Notes: generated from the letters alone by a model not told the origin. A stretch of DNA of 64,000 nt from Chryseobacterium camelliae (GCF_027920545.1 NZ_CP115859.1:372001-436000), one strand, 5' to 3'. Positions 8,399-19,000 are shown, counted from the first letter of the stretch. Numbers and translations are program-made.

Positions 8399-9154
8399 TT
8401 ACCAGTTATTAAGTCCGTTTTCAAGAGCTTTTTTATAGTTTTCTTCATCAAAGCTGTATAGATCCGGAGCTTTATAAGCTCCTCCACGACGTTGTTCGTC
8501 TAGTTTCTTAAGAATTCCCAGATTTTTAATTTTCCTGTAAAAATTTCCGCGATTCAGTTCTTTTCCTAAAATTGCCTCATATAATTTTTGTAATTCGGGC
8601 AGGGTAAATTTTTCGGGAAGAAGGTTAAATCCGATAGGTTTAATAGATATTTTTTCTCTTAAGGTAAGCAAAGCTTTTTCGATGATTTCCCGGTGATCCA
8701 TTGCCAGTTCAATTTCCGGAAGTTCACTTAAATAAATCCATTCACAGGTTTCGCTCATTTCATCAGCAACAGGATGTAGTGTTGTGGCATTATAAAGCGC
8801 ATAAAAACCAATTGTTATAAACCTCTGTTTTTGGAACAACGTTTCATCAAAATCTTCAAAATAAAACTCGCTCCTGTTCTTTTTCCCAAACACACCGAAT
8901 TCTTCAAGGTACGAAACCGCTACACCGGCTCTTTCCTTTAAAAGTCTTACAATACCTTCATCCAGATCTTCGTCTTTACGGATATAACCTCCGGGAAGCA
9001 TCCATTGTTTTCTGTAATTCATTTTCAAAAGCAAAACTTTCAGTTCATTATTATCGAAACCGAAAATTACAGGATCTGCAGATAAATGAGGAAGAAAAAT
9101 TTCTTTTGCTTCTGAAGATTTATCTAAAAATTGTTGTTTAGAATCCATATTCAT
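8399..9154 (-). CDS. Nudix-domain transcriptional regulator (NrtR-like)
   Basis: 251 residues in two parts: an N-terminal Nudix fold (about residues 20-150) and a C-terminal winged helix (about 165-245; LPEKFTLPELQKLYEAILG, NRGNFYRKIKNLGILKKL). This is the NrtR architecture, in which a non-catalytic Nudix domain senses a metabolite and the winged helix binds DNA. The Nudix box reads GGYIRKDEDLDEGIVRLLKE with R-A-G-V after it; key glutamates of REUxEExGU are replaced (L and R), which supports sensing rather than hydrolysis. It is divergent from a sugar transporter, so it most likely controls sugar uptake; the ligand is unknown. Confidence 0.82.
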   Translation of the reverse strand: MNMDSKQQFLDKSSEAKEIFLPHLSADPVIFGFDNNELKVLLLKMNYRKQWMLPGGYIRKDEDLDEGIVRLLKERAGVAVSYLEEFGVFGKKNRSEFYFEDFDETLFQKQRFITIGFYALYNATTLHPVADEMSETCEWIYLSELPEIELAMDHREIIEKALLTLREKISIKPIGFNLLPEKFTLPELQKLYEAILGKELNRGNFYRKIKNLGILKKLDEQRRGGAYKAPDLYSFDEENYKKALENGLNNW

Positions 9155-9174
9155 ACAGGTAAAATCTGAGACTA

Positions 9175-9182
9175 CAAATGTA
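9175..9182 (-). promoter_or_regulatory. -7 element for the Nudix regulator
   Basis: TACATTTG on the minus strand, 20 bases before the ATG, matches TAnnTTTG; no good -33 TTTG is present. Confidence 0.4.
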
Positions 9183-9225
9183 AGGTTTAATTTTAGAGAT
9201 CATTCTAATTTTACTTCCTGCTTTA

Positions 9226-9254
9226 GTGAAATTTATCTCTTTTGTGAATTTTAT
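9226..9254 (+). promoter_or_regulatory. Candidate direct-repeat operator between regulator and sugar transporter
   Basis: GTGAAATTTAT (9226-9236) and GTGAATTTTAT (9244-9254), one mismatch, start-to-start spacing 18 bases, in the divergent gap. Position suits a site shared by both promoters, but the assignment to the Nudix regulator is only a guess. Confidence 0.3.
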
Positions 9255-9336
9255 AAATTTTTAAGTATAAAACCGTGATTTAAAATCATCTTATCAATTA
9301 AAAAGGAATTATCTTTAGCCTCTTTTTATTAAATGA

Positions 9337-10764
9337 ATGATTATGACGAATGAAGTAAACACGAAAAGCAGGAACTACACGATTCCTCTTATTACCATTA
9401 CACTTTTATTTTTTATGTGGGGATTCATTACTTGTATGAATGATATCCTTATTCCTTACCTGAAACAGCTTTTTAAACTGACTTTCTTCGAATCGATGCT
9501 GGTACAGTTTTGTTTCTTCGGAGCCTATTTTATCGGTTCGCTTATTTATTTCCTGATTTCAACCTCAAGCGGAGACCCCATCAACAAAGTAGGATATAAA
9601 AAAGGAATCCTGTTCGGAATTTTTCTGGCAGCTTTAGGATGTATTTTATTTTATCCGGCAGCTACTTTTTCTTCTTATGGGTTGTTCTTAGGAGCTTTAT
9701 TTGTTTTAGGATTAGGGTTCACAGTTCTGCAGATTACGGCAAATGCCTATGTTTCACTTTTAGGCTCGGAAGAGTCTGCATCCAGCCGACTGAATATGAC
9801 ACAGGCTTTCAACGCATTCGGAACGACCATTGCTCCTGTTTTGGGCGGACATTTGATTTTTGAGTTTTTCTCCGCAGCAGACGGATCTTTCAGTGCTGTA
9901 GCCACAAGAATTCCTTATTTAATCTTTGCAGCCATTTTATTATTGGTAGCCTTATTGATTTCAAGGGTCAAACTACCTTCTTTCCAGACGGCAGAAGAAG
10001 AGATTGAAAAAGGGTTCGGTGCTTTTCAGTTCAGTCACCTGAAATTCGGCGTGTTTGCCATGTTCTGTTATGTGGGTGGGGAAGTAGCCGTAGGAAGCTT
10101 TATTATCAGCTTTTTAGAACAGCCTCAGGTGATGAATCTTAACGAGGTCGTAAGTAAAAATTATCTTTCTCTGTATTGGGGAGGAGCAATGATTGGTAGA
10201 TTTTTGGGAGCTATTTCTTTAAATCAGTCGATTAGTCAGACAAAAAAAGCAATATACATGTTAGGAGCTGCAACGTTAGTATTTTTAGTAATTTTCAGTA
10301 TTGTTGACTTAACATTTGCCCAGATAAGTTTCTTTTTGGTATTTATTGTTCTTAATTTTGTAGCTTTCTTCATTGGAAAAGCGGCTCCTGCAAGAACATT
10401 ATCCATTTTTGCAGCTATTAATGTAGTACTTCTCATCTCTGCAATGGTAAATCATGGAGAGTTGGCTATGTACAGCATCTTAGGGATCGGAATTTTTAAT
10501 TCTATCATGTTTTCGAATATCTACACATTGGCAATTTCAGGATTAGGAAAATATACCAGCCAGGGTTCTTCATTGGTTGTAATGGCAATATTGGGTGGAG
10601 CAATTGTTCCTATTTTCCAGGGATATCTTGCCGATAATTTCGGAGTACAGCATTCCTTTATTATTCCGGTATTCTGTTATCTGGTAATTTTGATTTTCGG
10701 AGCGTATTGTACAAAGTATTTAAGTCATGTACAGCATGATGGAGATGCAAAATCAGGACATTAG
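9337..10764 (+). CDS. Sugar MFS transporter, FucP/GluP (fucose-glucose-galactose) family
   Basis: 475 residues, about 12 membrane helices. The opening LLFFMWGFITCMNDILIPYLK is the hallmark of the fucose/glucose/galactose:H+ symporter family (TC 2.A.1.7), with LGLGFTVLQITANAYVSLLG and SRLNMTQAFNAFGTTIAPVL in helices 4-5 and GGAIVPIFQGYLAD near the end. It should import a hexose across the inner membrane. Divergent from the Nudix regulator and closed by its own terminator, so it forms a single-gene sugar uptake unit; the sugar cannot be told from sequence. Confidence 0.88.
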   Translation: MIMTNEVNTKSRNYTIPLITITLLFFMWGFITCMNDILIPYLKQLFKLTFFESMLVQFCFFGAYFIGSLIYFLISTSSGDPINKVGYKKGILFGIFLAALGCILFYPAATFSSYGLFLGALFVLGLGFTVLQITANAYVSLLGSEESASSRLNMTQAFNAFGTTIAPVLGGHLIFEFFSAADGSFSAVATRIPYLIFAAILLLVALLISRVKLPSFQTAEEEIEKGFGAFQFSHLKFGVFAMFCYVGGEVAVGSFIISFLEQPQVMNLNEVVSKNYLSLYWGGAMIGRFLGAISLNQSISQTKKAIYMLGAATLVFLVIFSIVDLTFAQISFFLVFIVLNFVAFFIGKAAPARTLSIFAAINVVLLISAMVNHGELAMYSILGIGIFNSIMFSNIYTLAISGLGKYTSQGSSLVVMAILGGAIVPIFQGYLADNFGVQHSFIIPVFCYLVILIFGAYCTKYLSHVQHDGDAKSGH

Positions 10765-10789
10765 AATTTAACTTTATCAATATAAAATA

Positions 10790-10814
10790 AAAACCTGCCT
10801 AAAAAGCGGGTTTT
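10790..10814 (+). terminator. Terminator after the sugar transporter
   Basis: AAAACCTGC (10790-10798) and GCGGGTTTT (10806-10814), one G-U pair, 7-base loop. Confidence 0.7.
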
Positions 10815-10883
10815 CTTTGTTTAAGATTTAATTAAAATATACTAATCAAACTTACTCAGCAGCTTTTAATTTAGAGCAAAAAA

Positions 10884-10906
10884 AAAATCCGGAAACCCCG
10901 GATTTT
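10884..10906 (-). terminator. Terminator after lptF-like gene
   Basis: AAAATCCGG (10884-10892) and CCGGATTTT (10898-10906), 5-base loop, followed on the minus strand by an uninterrupted T-run. Ends the ftsK-lolA-lptF series. Confidence 0.85.
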
Positions 10907-10909
10907 AAA

Positions 10910-12364
10910 TTATTGATATCTTTTATGCTCTTTACTTTTTGAAAATCTTTTCGTAATAGGCTTAAGAAGAGATTTGTATTTTTCAGCATCAAAAAGCTGC
11001 GAATCTGTAAGCGCTTTATAAGTCATCCAGATTCCGAATGGGAACAATACCAGATTGGGAATCCAAGAGGCTAAGTAAGGATTTATTTTTCCTGCCCAAG
11101 CCAGGTTTTCCATTCCTACATTAATGATATAGAAAATAATGAAAATAACGATGGCGATAATCACAGGAAGTCCCATTCCTCCTTTTCTGATGATTGAACC
11201 TAAACTGGCTCCAATTAAAAAGAAAATGATACAGGTAAAAGAGTAGGTTACAATTCTCTGCTGGTACATGACTACTTTTCCAAAGTATTTTACACTCGGA
11301 TTGATTTCATTGCTTTTTGTTTCCAGAACAGATTTTAAATTATTCAGTCTTTCGTGGGCGTTAGAAATCATTTCTAATTTTTTCTCACTTTTTACGGTAT
11401 CCAGCTTTATTTGTTGTTTTGCAGCAGTTTTAGACTTGTTTTTGTCCATGTAGGTAATGACCGTATTTACCTGATTCAAAACATCCGTGTTTACCGTATT
11501 AAAAAATGATTCGTTATCTTTTTTACTTTTTTCAATGGTTTTATTCAGTTCACGATACGTCTGGAAACGGTAATCATCGGTGATCTGCTCTTCTTCAATC
11601 GCTTTATTGATCAACTCACTTACATCAAAATGTGAAACCAATGTATCAAATTTAATCACCTGATCAGGTTGTTTCAATCTTACATTTTCACCTTTTCCGG
11701 CAAAATTATCTTCAACCACGTAACCATTATAAAGTTCGAGCTTTAAAAAGTTCTTGTTGGCAGGTGTTACAAATTTTCCTTTTTTAGCGACAATGGTCTG
11801 TTGATTTTCGAAGGTGCTCGCTTTTTTGTGAACAAAAACACCTTCAATATCTTTTCCGTCTTCACCATATATTTTATCAAACTTTACCATATATCCCGGA
11901 AGCTGATCGATAAACTGACCGGGCGTAAAGTTCAGTGCAGGTTTTGTCTGAGCAATATTAAAAAGCATATTTTTTGCCTTTCGCTGAAAATCGGGAATAA
12001 TATTGTTGGAAAAAAAGTAAAGCATAATGGCAAGAACTGCTGCCACACCCAAAAGAGGGGTCATTACTCTCGTTAAAGAAATTCCTGCGGCTTTCATGGC
12101 TGCAAGCTCATACCGTTCTCCAAATTCTCCGAATGACATGATACTTGCCAAAAGTATGGTAAGCGGTAATACCATACTGATAACGCTTACTCCGAGATAA
12201 AAAAGAAGTTTAACAATTTGAAAAGTGGTAAGCCCTTTTCCCATAAACTGCCCTAATTGTACCCAGATAATATTCACAATGAAGATAAAAAACAAAACAC
12301 TGAAAATAAAGAAAAAGGGACCAAAAAAGGTTTTTATGATATAGCGGTCTAATATTTTAAACAT
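10910..12364 (-). CDS. LptF/LptG-family permease (lipopolysaccharide export)
   Basis: 484 residues. Three membrane helices at the N-terminus (FKILDRYIIKTFFGPFFFIF opening, then two more to about residue 120), a large periplasmic beta-jellyroll-like domain (about 130-370), and three C-terminal helices: the YjgP/YjgQ layout. LptF and LptG form the transmembrane part of the ABC machine that extracts LPS from the inner membrane. Bacteroidota often encode the two permeases apart. Transcribed after lolA, both being envelope-export functions. Confidence 0.88.
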   Translation of the reverse strand: MFKILDRYIIKTFFGPFFFIFSVLFFIFIVNIIWVQLGQFMGKGLTTFQIVKLLFYLGVSVISMVLPLTILLASIMSFGEFGERYELAAMKAAGISLTRVMTPLLGVAAVLAIMLYFFSNNIIPDFQRKAKNMLFNIAQTKPALNFTPGQFIDQLPGYMVKFDKIYGEDGKDIEGVFVHKKASTFENQQTIVAKKGKFVTPANKNFLKLELYNGYVVEDNFAGKGENVRLKQPDQVIKFDTLVSHFDVSELINKAIEEEQITDDYRFQTYRELNKTIEKSKKDNESFFNTVNTDVLNQVNTVITYMDKNKSKTAAKQQIKLDTVKSEKKLEMISNAHERLNNLKSVLETKSNEINPSVKYFGKVVMYQQRIVTYSFTCIIFFLIGASLGSIIRKGGMGLPVIIAIVIFIIFYIINVGMENLAWAGKINPYLASWIPNLVLFPFGIWMTYKALTDSQLFDAEKYKSLLKPITKRFSKSKEHKRYQ

Positions 12365-12381
12365 TTGCCAAAATTAAAAAA

Positions 12382-12410
12382 AAAGCCACAAAGTTGTTCT
12401 TTGCGACTTT
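12382..12410 (-). terminator. Possible terminator/attenuator just ahead of lptF-like gene
   Basis: Hairpin with inner stem CAAAG/CTTTG (12389-12393, 12399-12403) and outer stem AAAG/CTTT, followed on the minus strand by a run of nine T that ends only about 10 bases from the lptF ATG. It could stop part of the ftsK-lolA transcript. Confidence 0.55.
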
Positions 12411-12430
12411 ATATATTTTACAGATTCCTG

Positions 12431-13078
12431 CTACAATTCTGTGATGATATAATTTTTGAACTTATTTTTATCAAAAACAAACATATTGGGATCCAGGTTT
12501 TGATTTTCTTTGTATTCTTTGATCGCAATAATGGCAATATCTTTATTGTTTCCGTGCTGCTCCAGCTTTAACATCTGTTTTTTTGCCGAGTTTACGAAAA
12601 TATAAACGGCTTCTAATCCGTTATTTTTTACGGGAGTCAGTTTTATAAAATCAGCGCTTACTCCGTCTACTGTTTTTTTACCGTTATAGGTTACGTTATA
12701 ATCTTTTCTGTAAGTCGTCAGATAATTAATAGGGGAGAACATCGCACTGCTTCCGTTGGGCTTTGCAATGGCAACTTCCATATCTTCTGTATTAATATTA
12801 TAGATTTTGTTTCCGTCAAAAATCTGTTCGGTTTCCATGATTTTCAACTTGTACTTATCTCCGGCTACATAATAAATTCCCGGTTCTGTTTTGGTAATTT
12901 TCCCGTTAATACCGCTTCCAAACGAAAATTTGAAATAAGAGTTTTTCTTAGAATTATAATTTGCAGTAACATCGTCAAGTATCTTTTTAGCCTTTGCATC
13001 AATTTTCTGTGCACTTGCCAATCCTACTGTTCCTACCACCAAACCACTCAGTATAATTTTTGAAATAATATTTTTCAT
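12431..13078 (-). CDS. LolA-like outer membrane lipoprotein carrier
   Basis: 215 residues from ATG 13078, which opens a clean signal peptide (MKNIISKIILSGLVVGTVG, then LASAQ); a longer in-frame start at 13126 adds sixteen residues ahead of it and is less likely. The mature part has the LolA pattern of an incomplete beta-barrel (DAKAKKILDDVTANYNSK, YYVAGDKYKLKI, FINYLTTYRK-like segment, YIFVNSAKKQMLKLEQHG). LolA ferries lipoproteins across the periplasm. Placement directly after ftsK is conserved in Bacteroidota. Confidence 0.88.
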   Translation of the reverse strand: MKNIISKIILSGLVVGTVGLASAQKIDAKAKKILDDVTANYNSKKNSYFKFSFGSGINGKITKTEPGIYYVAGDKYKLKIMETEQIFDGNKIYNINTEDMEVAIAKPNGSSAMFSPINYLTTYRKDYNVTYNGKKTVDGVSADFIKLTPVKNNGLEAVYIFVNSAKKQMLKLEQHGNNKDIAIIAIKEYKENQNLDPNMFVFDKNKFKNYIITEL

Positions 13079-13137
13079 TTTTTTATTTAATAATATAGAT
13101 ATTTTAGATTGATAAAGGTTAAACAATCATTTTCCCT

Positions 13138-15660
13138 TTACTTACGCAGATCTTCCAAAAACTGTTCCAAAGAATGAAGATCCCCGATAATCACTTCTCT
13201 TGCCTTAGCTCCGTTGAATCCACCAACAATACCACTTGCTTCCAACTGATCCATAATTCTTCCGGCTCTGTTGTATCCTAATTTTAATTGTCTTTGAAGC
13301 ATCGAAGTAGAACCCTGCTGCGTAGAAACGATAATCCTTGCCGCTTCTTCGAATAAAGCATCTTTTTCATTAGGATCGAAAGCTCCGACTGTACTTGTTG
13401 ATTCTTCAGAGGTATATTCAGGAAGAAGGAAAGCAGAAGCATAACCTTTTTGTTCCCCGATAAACTCTGCCAATCTTTCTACTTCAGGAGTATCTACAAA
13501 AGCGCATTGAAGTCTTAAAATTTCATTTCCGTTAAAATAAAGCATATCTCCTTTACCAATCAGCTGATCTGCACCCGGAGAATCCAGAATCGTTCTGGAA
13601 TCTACACTTGAAATTACCCTGAATGCTGCTCTTGCAGGGAAATTAGCCTTAATCATACCTGTAATTACGTTTACAGAAGGTCTTTGTGTAGCAACAATTA
13701 AGTGAATACCTACTGCTCTTGCCAACTGTGCCAATCTTGCAATCGGTAATTCCACTTCTTTTCCGGCTGTCATAATCAGGTCGGCAAATTCGTCGACAAC
13801 CAAAACGATATACGGTAAGAATCGATGTCCGTTTTCCGGATTCAGTTTTCTTTCAGAGAATTTTTTGTTGTATTCTTTAAGATTTTTACAGAAGGCATTT
13901 TTAAGCAGGTCATACCTTGTATCCATCTCTATACAAAGAGAATTCAATGTATTAATTACTTTATTGGTATCTGTAATAATTGCTTCGTCAGCATCCGGAA
14001 GTTTTGCCAGATAATGTCTTTCAATTTTTGAATATAAAGAAAGTTCAACTTTTTTAGGGTCCACCATGACGAATTTTAATTCGCTAGGATGCTTTTTGTA
14101 GAGTAGGGAAGTCAGAATCGCATTGATCCCTACTGATTTTCCCTGACCTGTTGCCCCCGCCATCAATAAGTGAGGCATTTTAGCTAAATCGGCCATGAAG
14201 ATCTCGTTGGAAATTGTTTTACCGAAAACGACAGGAAGATCCATATCAGTGTTCTGGAATTTTTGAGAAGCAATTACCGAACGCATAGAAACCATCGTAG
14301 GATTTTTTCTCGGAACTTCAATCCCGATTGTTCCTTTTCCAGGCATCGGAGCAATGATTCTGATTCCTAAAGCCGATAGATTCAATGCAATATCATCCTG
14401 CAGTTTTTTAATTGCCGCCACTCTGATCCCTGCTTCCGGTACAATTTCATATAAAGTAACGGTAGGGCCGATTGTAGCTTTAATTTCAGCAATTCCTACG
14501 TTAAAGTTTTTAAGAAGGCCTACAATCTTATTTTTGTTCTCTTCTAGTTCTTCTTTATTGATCGAAATCTCTTCGTTTCCGTAATCTTTTAAAAGATCTA
14601 CCGTTGGCATATGGAAATTCGCAAGATCCAATTTATGATCATACAGACCATGTTTTTCTACAAGCTCCTGCGATTTTTTATCAGACTCATCCAAAACATC
14701 AATAACCGGAGCTACTTCTACATTAAATTTAATATCCTCTTCTCCTTTACTTAATGATGATACCGGTTTATTATCAAAAGCGTCTGCAGGATTTATGACA
14801 GGAATTGAAGGCTTTGTATTAAGATTTAAATTAATGGACTGAGAAATCCCTTTATCCTCATCAAATGAAGTCTGATTTGGGGTAGAAATTGTTTCAATAA
14901 CCGGAGAAGAAGTGACTTCCGTGAAATCTTTTGAAATACTTAAAGACTCCTCATTCACTTTAGTGGTAACCATTTCAGTTACGGTAACATTATTTTCACT
15001 GATCTCTTCTTCCAGCTCTTCATCAGCCTCAAAATTTTCATCAGAACTTGGCATCATGGATTTTACCCTTCCGATCGTATTTTCGTTAATCTCATTCAGT
15101 TTTGCTTTTACAGAACTTGGACGAAGATTGAATTCTAAAATAAAATAAAGCGCGATACTTGCTGCTAAAACCAGCCACATCCCAATATTTCCGATAATCG
15201 TGTTAAGAGAGTCCATGATCTGGTATCCATAAACTCCGCTTAAAACTCCGCCTTGATTTTTTGTAAATGCAGCTCCAAAAAAGATAGGGAGCCAGCAAAT
15301 GAAAAACAAAGAATGACCGATGGTTTTCCACGGCTTGAAATAATTTTTTTTCAGAATAAGGGTTCCGAAAACAAAAACCAAAAATGCAATGATAAAAGAT
15401 GCTATTCCAATGCTGTCAAAAATAAAAATATGTCCCAACCAGTCACCTACCTTTCCAAAAAGGTTGGAGGATTTTATGGTTTTATCAAGCATAGTTCCTG
15501 CCTGGCTTTGATCTGATTTCCAGTTCATCAAATAAGAAATGAATGAAAATGTAAGGATAATAGAGAAAAGTATAAATATAAGCCCGAAGAATATACGCGG
15601 CTTTGATAATATTTTGCCTTTATCAGGCATTTCCTGTGTTTTTGTTTGCGTCTTACTCAT
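13138..15660 (-). CDS. ftsK: DNA translocase FtsK/SpoIIIE family
   Basis: 840 residues. Four or five N-terminal membrane helices (about residues 20-180), an acidic, poorly conserved linker (about 190-350), the RecA-like motor with Walker A GATGQGKS (about 503-510), Walker B VLVVDEFADLIM and ATQRPSVNVITGMIKANFPA, and a C-terminal gamma winged helix (YNRAGRIMDQLEASGIVG) that reads KOPS-type DNA sites. It pumps chromosome ends through the septum and activates XerCD. First gene of ftsK-lolA-lptF; -7 box TAAATTTG on the minus strand at 15675-15682. Confidence 0.96.
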   Translation of the reverse strand: MSKTQTKTQEMPDKGKILSKPRIFFGLIFILFSIILTFSFISYLMNWKSDQSQAGTMLDKTIKSSNLFGKVGDWLGHIFIFDSIGIASFIIAFLVFVFGTLILKKNYFKPWKTIGHSLFFICWLPIFFGAAFTKNQGGVLSGVYGYQIMDSLNTIIGNIGMWLVLAASIALYFILEFNLRPSSVKAKLNEINENTIGRVKSMMPSSDENFEADEELEEEISENNVTVTEMVTTKVNEESLSISKDFTEVTSSPVIETISTPNQTSFDEDKGISQSINLNLNTKPSIPVINPADAFDNKPVSSLSKGEEDIKFNVEVAPVIDVLDESDKKSQELVEKHGLYDHKLDLANFHMPTVDLLKDYGNEEISINKEELEENKNKIVGLLKNFNVGIAEIKATIGPTVTLYEIVPEAGIRVAAIKKLQDDIALNLSALGIRIIAPMPGKGTIGIEVPRKNPTMVSMRSVIASQKFQNTDMDLPVVFGKTISNEIFMADLAKMPHLLMAGATGQGKSVGINAILTSLLYKKHPSELKFVMVDPKKVELSLYSKIERHYLAKLPDADEAIITDTNKVINTLNSLCIEMDTRYDLLKNAFCKNLKEYNKKFSERKLNPENGHRFLPYIVLVVDEFADLIMTAGKEVELPIARLAQLARAVGIHLIVATQRPSVNVITGMIKANFPARAAFRVISSVDSRTILDSPGADQLIGKGDMLYFNGNEILRLQCAFVDTPEVERLAEFIGEQKGYASAFLLPEYTSEESTSTVGAFDPNEKDALFEEAARIIVSTQQGSTSMLQRQLKLGYNRAGRIMDQLEASGIVGGFNGAKAREVIIGDLHSLEQFLEDLRK

Positions 15661-16002
15661 AATATCAATGTGGGCAAATTTAATGTTTTTTTGAACATTT
15701 AAAGATGATTTTGATTTTAAATTTCAGATTCTAAATTAAGGGTATTTTCTTAAAAAGACGATCTTTTTTAATGAAATTTTGAAGAGGTATCCACAACAGG
15801 ATATAGAGGTTCACGATAAGAGATATAGCTTTTATAAATAACTATCGATTGGATATGAATATTTAAATTTTTCTCAATAGATTTACCGCTATTAAGAATG
15901 AGTCAAAATAAGGTTTTGGGGGCTTTCAACTGATAAATGACAGTTTTTTTTATCCCCCTTTTCATTAATCATCCTTATTTTTGCATGTCAAGTATATAAA
16001 AT
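15661..16002. promoter_or_regulatory. Divergent promoter region ftsK / ccsBA (342 bases, no gene)
   Basis: Holds a minus-strand -7 element TAAATTTG (15675-15682) 15 bases before the ftsK ATG and a plus-strand -7 element TATTTTTG (15976-15983) 20 bases before the ccsBA ATG. Neither has a clean TTTG at -33. The rest is AT-rich with no reading frame of note. Confidence 0.5.
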
Positions 16003-19000
16003 ATGAAGAAGCTCCAGGACATTCTTATTTCAACCAGGACAATGGCTGTATTGCTGCTGGTTTACGCATTTGCAATGGCATATGCAACGTTCTTAGAAAA
16101 TGACTACGGAACCCCTACAGCAAAAGCCTTAATTTATGAAGCAAAATGGTTTGAACTGATTATGGTTCTGCTTATTCTTAACTTCATAGGAAATATCGGA
16201 AGATACAGACTTTGGAAAAGAGAAAAGTGGCCGGTTTTGGTTTTCCACCTAGCTTTCATCTTTATCTTCATTGGAGGTGCTATCACAAGATACATCAGTT
16301 TTGAAGGACAGATGCACATCAGAGAAGGAGAAACTTCGAATGAAATTGTAACCGACAAAAATTTCCTTAAAATTCAGATTGAAGAAAAAGGGGATGTTCT
16401 TAATTATCAGGATATTCCTTACTTAATGTCTCCACTGCACAAAGATCTTGAAGCTACTTATGATTTCCACGGGAAAGAAGTGAAAGTGGTGGCTAAAGAA
16501 TATGTTCAGAGAAAAAAAGACAGCTTATTGGCAGACCCGAACGGAGCTGAATACCTTCATTTGGTTTCCACAGGAAATACAGGAAGACAAAACATATATA
16601 TCAAACCGGGAGAAACAAAATCAATCAACGGAACATTGGTTACCTTCAACAGATCGATTGAAGGAGCCGTTGAATTTAAAAATGAAAACGGACAATTGTT
16701 TATCAAAACTCCTGTTGATGCTGCTTATATGACCATGGCAACTCAAGCTACAGGAAACACTGTAAAAGACCAGTTTCAGCCTTTGGCTTTAAGAAGTTTA
16801 TATACCATTAATGAATTAAAACTGGTTGTTCCTGAAGGTCTGAGAAAAGGAAAATTAATGGCCATTGAAGGAGACCGAAAGAAGGATCAGAATGTTCCCG
16901 ATATGCTTACTGTTGAGCTGCAAGGACCAAAAACAAAGCAATTAGTAGACTTATCTGTTGAAAGAGGAAACCCTAATGCTTACAAGCAGGTTACTATGGA
17001 CGGATTAAACATAATGGTAGGCTTCGGACCAAAGATTTACAATACTCCTTTTGCACTTAAATTAGATGATTTCGTAATGGAAACGTATCCGGGAAGTTCA
17101 TCTCCAAGTGCTTACGAAAGTCATGTTAAAATCGTTGATGAGGGTAAAGAAACTCCTTATAAAATATATATGAATCACGTTCTTAATCATAAAGGTTATC
17201 GTTTTTTTCAGTCAAGTTTCGACCCGGACAGAATGGGAACCGTTCTTTCTGTAAATCACGATTATTGGGGGACTTTGATCTCTTATATTGGTTATGCTCT
17301 GTTATTTGGAGGAATGTTCGTTATTTTCTTCTGGAAAGGAACGCACTTCTGGAAGCTTAATAAAATATTGAAAGACGTTAACAGGAAAAGAACTGTAGCT
17401 GTTTTATTGCTGTTCTTAAGCTTAGGTTTAAATGCTCAAAAAATTGAAACTCACGGAACAACCGACGGAAGCAGAGAACACATTCATGTAGAAGGAGACG
17501 GGCATACTCACGCTCAAACGTCTGAAACAGTTCGCCCACAAGGTCCGCAGCCATTAACGAAAATGAAAGTGGTTTCTGCAGACGAAATCATTGCAAGAAA
17601 TAAGATCAGCAAAGAGCACGCAGATAAATTCGGATATTTATTGGTACAGAATTTTGAAGGAAGAATTGTTCCGATCAATACAGAAGCATTAGATGTTTTA
17701 AGAAAATTATACAAAAAAGACGAATTCAAAGGAACTGACGGAAAGTCTTTGACTGCTAACCAATGGTTTTTATCTGTCAATATAGATACACCAAGCTGGA
17801 CAATGGTTCCGATGATTAAAATAGGTCCTAAGGGAGGTGATGAATTAATAAAAAAAACAAAGGCTAATGAGGATGGCTATACTTCATTAATGAATCTTTT
17901 TCCTGCAGATGCAAATGGAAATTTAACCTACATTCTTGAAAACGATTACAACACCGCTTTTCGTAAAAAACCGGCGGAACAGACCAATTATGATAAAGAG
18001 GTAATTGCCGTAAACGAAAGGGTTCAGATTTTCAATCAATTTTTCAGTGGCCAGTTTATGAGAATTGTTCCTGTAAAAAATGATGCGAATCACACTTGGC
18101 ATTCTTGGCTTAACCAAAAATTTGAACCGGATATGGAATCTCAGCAAGTGATGGGACCTTATTTTGCCGAAGTTTTACAAGCTCAGCAATCAGGAAACTG
18201 GAGCAAAGCAGATAAAGAACTGGCAAAGCTTTCCGACTATCAACAAAAATGGGGTAAAGCTGTAGTTCCTGCAAAATCTAAAGTAGATCTTGAAGTTTTC
18301 ATGAATGAAGTAAATCTTAACTTCAAATTATTAATTTTCTATACCATAATTGGAGGATTATTATTAATCCTAGGATTTGTTGAATTATTTAAATCTAAAA
18401 AAGTTTTAAGTACGATCATTAAAGGCATTATTGCAGTTGGAGCCATCGGATATATATTCCATTTCTTAGGATTGGTTGCAAGATGGTATATTTCAGGTCA
18501 CGCACCTTGGAGTAACGGCTATGAAGCCATTATCTTTATTTCTTGGGTGGGTATTACTGCAGGTTTAATATTATACAGAAACTCAAATGCATTAATTCCT
18601 GCAGCCGGATTTATGGTGGCAGTAATTATGATGGGATTTGCACACGGAGGTTCCGCCCTTGATCCACAGATTACACCACTTGTACCGGTATTAAAATCAT
18701 ATTGGTTAATTGTGCATGTCGCCATTATTACATCCAGTTACGGATTCTTTGCCTTGTCAATGATTATCGCAGTGATCAGTTTGGTATTTTATATTATTTC
18801 CAATAAAGAAACCTACAAAATTCACCATGATACCACATTGAAAGAATTGGCAATCGTATCTGAAATGTCTTTAACAATTGGTTTATTTGCATTAACCGTT
18901 GGAAACTTCTTAGGAGGAATCTGGGCAAACGAATCCTGGGGAAGATACTGGAGCTGGGATCCAAAAGAAACATGGGCATTTATTTCAATCATGGTATATG

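Noticed and set aside
12365..12571. Plus-strand 68-residue frame beside lolA
   Set aside because: Lies over the lolA 3' end and the hairpin ahead of lptF; no supporting signals.
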